The notes under the pieces: model-generated
What the model saw: the letters and a program-made list of their open reading frames with translations, nothing else
What the model was told of the DNA's origin: nothing
Database searches by the model: none
Origin: DATDVH01 sp035290045
GTDB taxonomy: Bacteria > Patescibacteriota > Microgenomatia > UBA1406 > HO2-37-13b
Length of the DNA: 10,164 bases
Reading direction: 5' to 3'
NCBI GenBank assembly: GCA_035290045.1
Contig: DATDVH010000003.1
Location: 1-10,164, forward strand
Made by a program: the position numbers and the translations under genes
Shown: in pieces, positions 6,597 through 10,164 of the stretch
Numbering within the stretch: the stretch's first letter is position 1
Layout of the letters: each line of letters opens with the position of its first letter

Positions 6597-7645
6597 ATAA
6601 TCGCTCTATTACCTTATCAAATAACGATAAATTAAGTTTTCTAAGTAATTTCTCCACATTACTATCAGCTGGCATACCGATTATTGAAGCTGTTGATTCT
6701 CTTTCCGAAGATGCAAAAGGAAGTCTCAAAAAAATTTTGATAAGTTTACGTGCAAATTTAGTTCAAGGTAAACACGTATATTCAGTATTGGAAGAATTTC
6801 CTCAAGTATTTGATGAAATTATTGTAAATATCATTCGCGCTTCAGAAGAAGCCGGCACGCTTGAAATAGCTCTTAAGGATTTAAAAAATATTACAAAAAA
6901 AAACATTGAGTTTAGTGATAAAGTCAAATCTGCTCTCATATATCCTTCATTCGTGATAACAGTTTTTTTTGCTATTTTGCTACTGATTCTTACTTTTGTT
7001 ATGCCTAAGATCTTTACTGTTTTTTCTCGTCTGCAAATTAAAATGCCGCTTGCGACAAGAATATTATTATTTATTTCAAATGCATTACTACAACATACTG
7101 TACCTATAGGAATAACTATGATATTTTTGTTGATCGGTGGAATTGTTATATATAAAAGAAAGAAAAAATCAGTCATGCGATTTATTTCATCCTTACCCTT
7201 TATAGAACAACTCTCAAAAGAAATAGATTTAACACGATTTTCACGGAGTCTGTACCTATTGTTATCATCAGGAGTACCTATCGCATCAGCTCTTAATTTG
7301 GCTCAGCATGTGGTCATGAGCAAAAAAATGGGCAATCTCATTGGCGAATCTAGAACGATGATTTTATCTGGAAAGAAATTATCAGAAGGATTAAAAAATG
7401 CTCGGGGATACATTCCGAGTATAATGCTCAAAATTATTGAGGCGGGCGAAAAAACAGGAACTCTTGAAGGATCAATGAATGAGATTGCTGATTATCTTGA
7501 TTATCAAGTGTCAAAGACATTACAGTCCTTTACTGTCCTTTTGGAGCCTATTATGATCGTTGTATTAGGACTACTCGTGGGAGGAATGATGTTATCAATC
7601 ATCGGTCCTATATATGGACTTATCGGTCAAATTGGTCCACGATAA
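6593..7645 (+). CDS. pilC: Type IV pilus inner-membrane platform protein PilC (GspF family)
   Basis: A 350-residue polytopic membrane protein that couples the PilB motor to pilin assembly. Two GspF domains are visible. The first opens FLSNFSTLLSAGIPIIEAVD (16-35) with EEAGTLEIAL (85-94), and the second opens FSRSLYLLLSSGVPIASAL (216-234) with EAGEKTGTLEGSM (283-295). Hydrophobic segments lie at about 117-137, 170-188 and 317-337, the usual three. The protein is about 50 residues shorter than PilC of Pseudomonas, because the N-terminal cytoplasmic segment before the first GspF domain is almost absent. The start overlaps pilB by 4 bases and fits domain onset, so I see no missing 5' part. Only a weak GAG lies at ribosome-binding distance. 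The stop is 10 bases before the next start. Confidence 0.93.
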   Translation: MNNRSITLSNNDKLSFLSNFSTLLSAGIPIIEAVDSLSEDAKGSLKKILISLRANLVQGKHVYSVLEEFPQVFDEIIVNIIRASEEAGTLEIALKDLKNITKKNIEFSDKVKSALIYPSFVITVFFAILLLILTFVMPKIFTVFSRLQIKMPLATRILLFISNALLQHTVPIGITMIFLLIGGIVIYKRKKKSVMRFISSLPFIEQLSKEIDLTRFSRSLYLLLSSGVPIASALNLAQHVVMSKKMGNLIGESRTMILSGKKLSEGLKNARGYIPSIMLKIIEAGEKTGTLEGSMNEIADYLDYQVSKTLQSFTVLLEPIMIVVLGLLVGGMMLSIIGPIYGLIGQIGPR

Positions 7646-7655
7646 TAATAAAAGC

Positions 7656-8156
7656 ATGAATACTTTTTTACACTTTCAGTCAAAAAGAGGGGTTACTTTA
7701 ATTGAATTATTGGTTGTCTTAAGTATTATTATGTTGTTGATTGGTTTGATTACAGTGAATGTGTCAAACTTTTATAACAATACTTCTCTTGAGGCAACAA
7801 GCACCGTATTGATCAATGATATTAAATCTCAACAAATAAAAGCAATGCTTGGCGATACAGAAGGTAGAATATCAACTGATGCATACGGCGTACATTTTGA
7901 AATTGACAAATATATTCTTTTTCATGGATTTTCATATAACCCATCCGATCCTTCTAATTTTACTGTTAGTCTTGAAGGAAGTCTTCATTTTGATACTATT
8001 ATGTTTCCATCAAGCTCAATTATTCTTACTCCCCTATCTGGGGAAATAGTAGGGTATTCAAGTAGTGGAGATATAGTCGTATTGAGAGACAACATAACAG
8101 GAAAACAAAAAACCTTTCAAGTTAATCGCTTGGGAGTCATATCAAATATCTTTTAA
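7656..8156 (+). CDS. Type IV prepilin, GspH/FimT-like minor pilin
   Basis: A 166-residue prepilin. A 12-residue leader ends in KRG; cleavage after Gly12 gives Val at +1 and the obligate Glu at +5 (Glu17) in GVTLIELLVVL. A hydrophobic helix runs to about residue 36. The globular part begins with a helical stretch (TSLEATSTVLINDIKSQQIK) and goes on to beta-rich sequence containing YGVHF and YNPSDPSNF. This layout fits the GspH/FimT minor pseudopilin class, which primes pilus assembly. I chose the ATG at 7656 over the in-frame ATG at 7614. The longer form would overlap pilC and put 14 extra residues before an already standard leader. The gene follows pilC and precedes two further prepilins, so it is probably co-transcribed. 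GspH membership is inferred from architecture. Confidence 0.85.
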   Translation: MNTFLHFQSKRGVTLIELLVVLSIIMLLIGLITVNVSNFYNNTSLEATSTVLINDIKSQQIKAMLGDTEGRISTDAYGVHFEIDKYILFHGFSYNPSDPSNFTVSLEGSLHFDTIMFPSSSIILTPLSGEIVGYSSSGDIVVLRDNITGKQKTFQVNRLGVISNIF

Positions 8157-8157
8157 T

Positions 8158-10089
8158 ATGCAATACAAAAAAAATACGCTGTATTTACGAGGACAATCAT
8201 TAGTTGAAATTTTATTAGTAATAGGACTAATATCTGTTCTTTTTCCTGCTATAACTGTTGGTATTTTAGCATCTCGCGAAGGAAAAGCACAAAAAAAGCA
8301 ACGCATATCAGCTACAGCACTCATGAAGGAAACGATAGAAGCAACTCGATCTACACGTGAAATCGGATGGACTTCATTCGCAATCAACGGAACATTTCAT
8401 CCGGAAGTCAGTGGATCATCGTGGATATTATCTTCTGGCGGAGATATGGTCAATGGTTTTACACGTGCGATTGATATAAGTAATGTTTTTCGAGATAGTT
8501 CAGGAACAATAGTATTAGTAGGTGGGACACTTGATCCCTCAACAAAAAAAGTTATTACCACAATTGCGTGGAATACTCCTTTTCCATCATCCGTACAATC
8601 AACGATGTATTTAACACGCACTGATAACCTTTCATATACTGAGACGACAGAAGCTCAGTTTAACACCGGGACAAAAAATGGAGTAGTGATAACTAATACT
8701 AATGGTGGAGAAATTACTCTCGGATCAGGAGGAGCGTCTAATTGGTGTGAACCGAATCTTAATCTAACTCCACTTGACTTACCCAAACAAGGAGTTGCTA
8801 ATGCTATTACAGCAATTGAAGGAAGAATATTTGCAGGCACTGGCGACAATTCATCTGGAGAATCATTTGTGAATATAGCAGTAAGTAATACTCTTCCACC
8901 AATTGCAACAATTATGGGCACATTTGATGGATATAAAACGAACGATGTGTTTGGTGAGACTAACTATGGTTATCTCGCAACAGACACTAATTCAAAAGAG
9001 ATCGTCATTATTGATATTTCTCAAGTGCCTTATTCAGAAGTTGGCTACTTTGACGCCCCCGGTTCAACCGACGCATCGTCGGTCTTTATTTTGGGCACTA
9101 CCGGTTATATGTTGCAGGGAAGCTACTTAAGAAATTTTGATCTCAACAGTAAGATCGGTGCTCGTCCTGCGATTGACCCAGATGGTGTTAGTTTATCAGG
9201 AGCGATTGGAACATCTCTGTATGTAGCTGGTAGATATGCGTATGTTACGACAACCGCCGCTGTTTATAATATGGTGATAATAGACCTCAATAATCCTTCT
9301 AATTTGCTTCTTGTGGCAGGTGCCAACATGAACGGACTTGTTGCAAAAGATGTTATCGCCAATTCTACAGGTTCAAGATTGTATGCCGTAACAGAAGGTT
9401 CATCACAATTTGCAGAATTTTATATTTGGAGATTTGATCTATCGGGACCAATACCAATATTTTATGTGATGGGGACATATGATACAAACGGTATGAATCC
9501 TAAAGCTGTAAGGATTGTACCTGGCAACCGAGCCATTGTTGTCGGGTTAAATCAGGAAGAATACCAAGTGATTGATATGAGTAATGAGTTAAATCCTGTC
9601 CGCTGTGGAGGTCTCAATATTAATACAGGAATCAATGGTATCGCATCAGTGCTTGAGACAGATGGAGATGCGTTTTCATATATAATTACTGGTGATGCAA
9701 ACGCTGAACTGAAAATTATACAAGGCGGTCCGGGAGGACTCTACACACCAACAGGAAATTTTGAATCAGCAACATTTGATACGGGGTACCAAACCGCTTT
9801 TAATAGAATTTCTTTTTCTGTAATCAAGCCAGTGAACACCACTATCACTTTTCAAATAGCATCAGCTGATGCTATATCCTCAAGTTGCAGTAGTGTATTA
9901 TTTGATTATGTTGGACCAGATGGCACAAATACTACTTTTTTTAACACTCCTGGACCACTACCATTAGACGATGATGCGATTGGTTTTGAAAATCCTGCCC
10001 AATGCGTACGATATAAAGCATTTCTTTCAACGACAGATACTTTTGCATCTCCCATATTAGAAGATATTACTCTTAATTATTCACCATGA
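8158..10089 (+). CDS. Large prepilin with a predicted seven-bladed beta-propeller and C-terminal beta-sandwich
   Basis: A 643-residue protein, three to four times the size of a usual pilin. The N-terminus is a class III-like prepilin signal: leader of 12 residues ending RG, then QSLVEILLVIGLI with Glu17 at +5 and a membrane helix to about 38. A pilin-like head covers about 39-170, with a GxTKNGVVITN segment after it and Cys197 in a NWCEP link. Residues about 215-535 hold repeats of roughly 40-50 residues, each with hydrophobic strands (YGYLATD, EIVIIDIS; YAYVTTT, MVIIDLNNP; RAIVVGL, YQVIDMS) like LVIVD-type propeller repeats. I count about seven. The last about 105 residues, from SATFDTG to LEDITLNYSP, read as a beta-sandwich with Cys577 and Cys616, which could form a disulfide. 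Predicted to be processed, exported and displayed on the pilus, most likely as tip adhesin. It starts 1 base after the previous stop and overlaps the next prepilin by 4 bases. Confidence 0.85.
   Translation: MQYKKNTLYLRGQSLVEILLVIGLISVLFPAITVGILASREGKAQKKQRISATALMKETIEATRSTREIGWTSFAINGTFHPEVSGSSWILSSGGDMVNGFTRAIDISNVFRDSSGTIVLVGGTLDPSTKKVITTIAWNTPFPSSVQSTMYLTRTDNLSYTETTEAQFNTGTKNGVVITNTNGGEITLGSGGASNWCEPNLNLTPLDLPKQGVANAITAIEGRIFAGTGDNSSGESFVNIAVSNTLPPIATIMGTFDGYKTNDVFGETNYGYLATDTNSKEIVIIDISQVPYSEVGYFDAPGSTDASSVFILGTTGYMLQGSYLRNFDLNSKIGARPAIDPDGVSLSGAIGTSLYVAGRYAYVTTTAAVYNMVIIDLNNPSNLLLVAGANMNGLVAKDVIANSTGSRLYAVTEGSSQFAEFYIWRFDLSGPIPIFYVMGTYDTNGMNPKAVRIVPGNRAIVVGLNQEEYQVIDMSNELNPVRCGGLNINTGINGIASVLETDGDAFSYIITGDANAELKIIQGGPGGLYTPTGNFESATFDTGYQTAFNRISFSVIKPVNTTITFQIASADAISSSCSSVLFDYVGPDGTNTTFFNTPGPLPLDDDAIGFENPAQCVRYKAFLSTTDTFASPILEDITLNYSP
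8296..8667 (+). other. Pilin-type head domain of the large pilin
   Basis: This corresponds roughly to residues 47-170 of the large pilin, between the membrane helix and the propeller. It includes the ATRSTREIGW helix end (62-71), the beta-rich FHPEVSGSSW (80-89), GFTRAIDISNVFRD (100-113) and LDPSTKKVITTIAW (125-138). I recognise this arrangement as similar to many minor pilins of candidate-phyla bacteria that carry no propeller, which suggests that the propeller was added to an existing pilin. Boundaries are approximate. Confidence 0.5.
8800..9762 (+). repeat. Seven diverged propeller-blade repeats within the large pilin
   Basis: Residues about 215-535 divide into repeats beginning near 215, 262, 306, 349, 396, 448 and 494. 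Each has a strand ending in a small/aromatic pattern (such as IFAGTGD, YLATDT, YMLQGS, YVAGRYAYVT, LYAVTEG, AIVVGLN, YIITGDA), followed by a strand ending in hydrophobic-Asp (VIIDIS, NFDLNS, VIIDLN, RFDLSG, VIDMSN). The repeats are protein-level and diverged; no DNA-level tandem repeat is evident, so it is an old structural repeat rather than a recent duplication. Confidence 0.6.
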
Positions 10090-10164
10090 AACAGAATAAA
10101 AAGGGCTTTACTATGGTTGAATTGTTGTTATACATGAGTCTTCTTACTATCTTACTTATTGTGC
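10086..10164 (+). CDS. Type IV prepilin (N-terminus only, cut by window edge)
   Basis: The first 26 codons of another prepilin. The leader is MKQNKKG, cleavage is expected after Gly7, Phe is at +1 and Glu at +5 (Glu12) in GFTMVELLLYMSLL, and the hydrophobic helix continues to the window edge. This is the classical type IV pilin signature. Its ATG overlaps the stop of the large pilin by 4 bases, so it belongs to the same transcript. The globular domain is out of view, so whether it is a minor or major pilin cannot be said. Confidence 0.9.
   Translation, partial: MKQNKKGFTMVELLLYMSLLTILLIV

Noticed and set aside
6802..7176. 124-codon open frame antisense to pilC
   Set aside because: Shadow of the hydrophobic pilC segment; pilC is supported by both GspF domains and operon context.
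7614..7655. A longer start for the GspH/FimT-like pilin, beginning inside pilC
   Set aside because: It would overlap pilC by 32 bases and put 14 residues before a leader that is already standard; the ATG at 7656 gives a normal 12-residue leader.
1..10164. Alternative genetic code with TGA as glycine or tryptophan
   Set aside because: TGA ends ugd, pilB, the large pilin and others at natural domain ends and in 4-base overlaps, and no gene needs TGA read-through.
1..10164. CRISPR arrays, insertion sequences, tRNA or rRNA genes
   Set aside because: No regularly spaced DNA repeats, inverted repeats flanking a transposase, or structural RNA signatures were seen; genes fill nearly the entire window.

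Overview
The window looks like a piece of a small, AT-rich, tightly packed bacterial genome, most likely a Candidate Phyla Radiation (Patescibacteria) member. This is an inference. It rests on the low GC, the many ATGA-type 4-base gene overlaps, the near-complete lack of Shine-Dalgarno sites, and pilins of a style I associate with that group. TGA ends several genes (ugd, pilB, the large pilin), so the TGA=Gly code of Gracilibacteria/Absconditabacteria does not apply.

Left part (1-3326, minus strand): a sugar-nucleotide operon transcribed leftwards from a short divergent promoter region near 3340. In transcription order it holds an RmlD-like reductase, UDP-glucose 6-dehydrogenase, a GDP-mannose dehydratase/reductase-type SDR, and the 5' end of a fourth SDR resembling UDP-glucuronate decarboxylase, which runs off the window edge. 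The genes overlap by 4 bases or lie 1 base apart. The likely products are precursors for surface polysaccharide or glycan.

Middle (3384-3994, plus strand): two small overlapping genes for single-pass membrane proteins. Their order and architecture recall the YtxG (DUF948)/YtxH pair of Firmicutes.

Right part (4126-10164, plus strand): a type IV pilus locus. It opens with a stand-alone HPt protein and a single-domain CheY-like receiver. Then come the assembly ATPase PilB, the platform protein PilC, a GspH/FimT-like minor pilin, a 643-residue minor pilin, and the start of another prepilin cut by the window edge. The large pilin carries what reads as a seven-bladed beta-propeller and a terminal beta-sandwich on a type IV pilin stalk, and is the most interesting item here. 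The layout suggests that an HPt/receiver phosphorelay controls pilus assembly, and that the propeller pilin is displayed as an adhesin or sensor, probably at the pilus tip. No histidine kinase, retraction ATPase PilT or prepilin peptidase is present in the window.

Several genes have promoter-like -10 boxes only a few bases before, or overlapping, the start codon. Together with the missing ribosome binding sites this suggests leaderless transcription.
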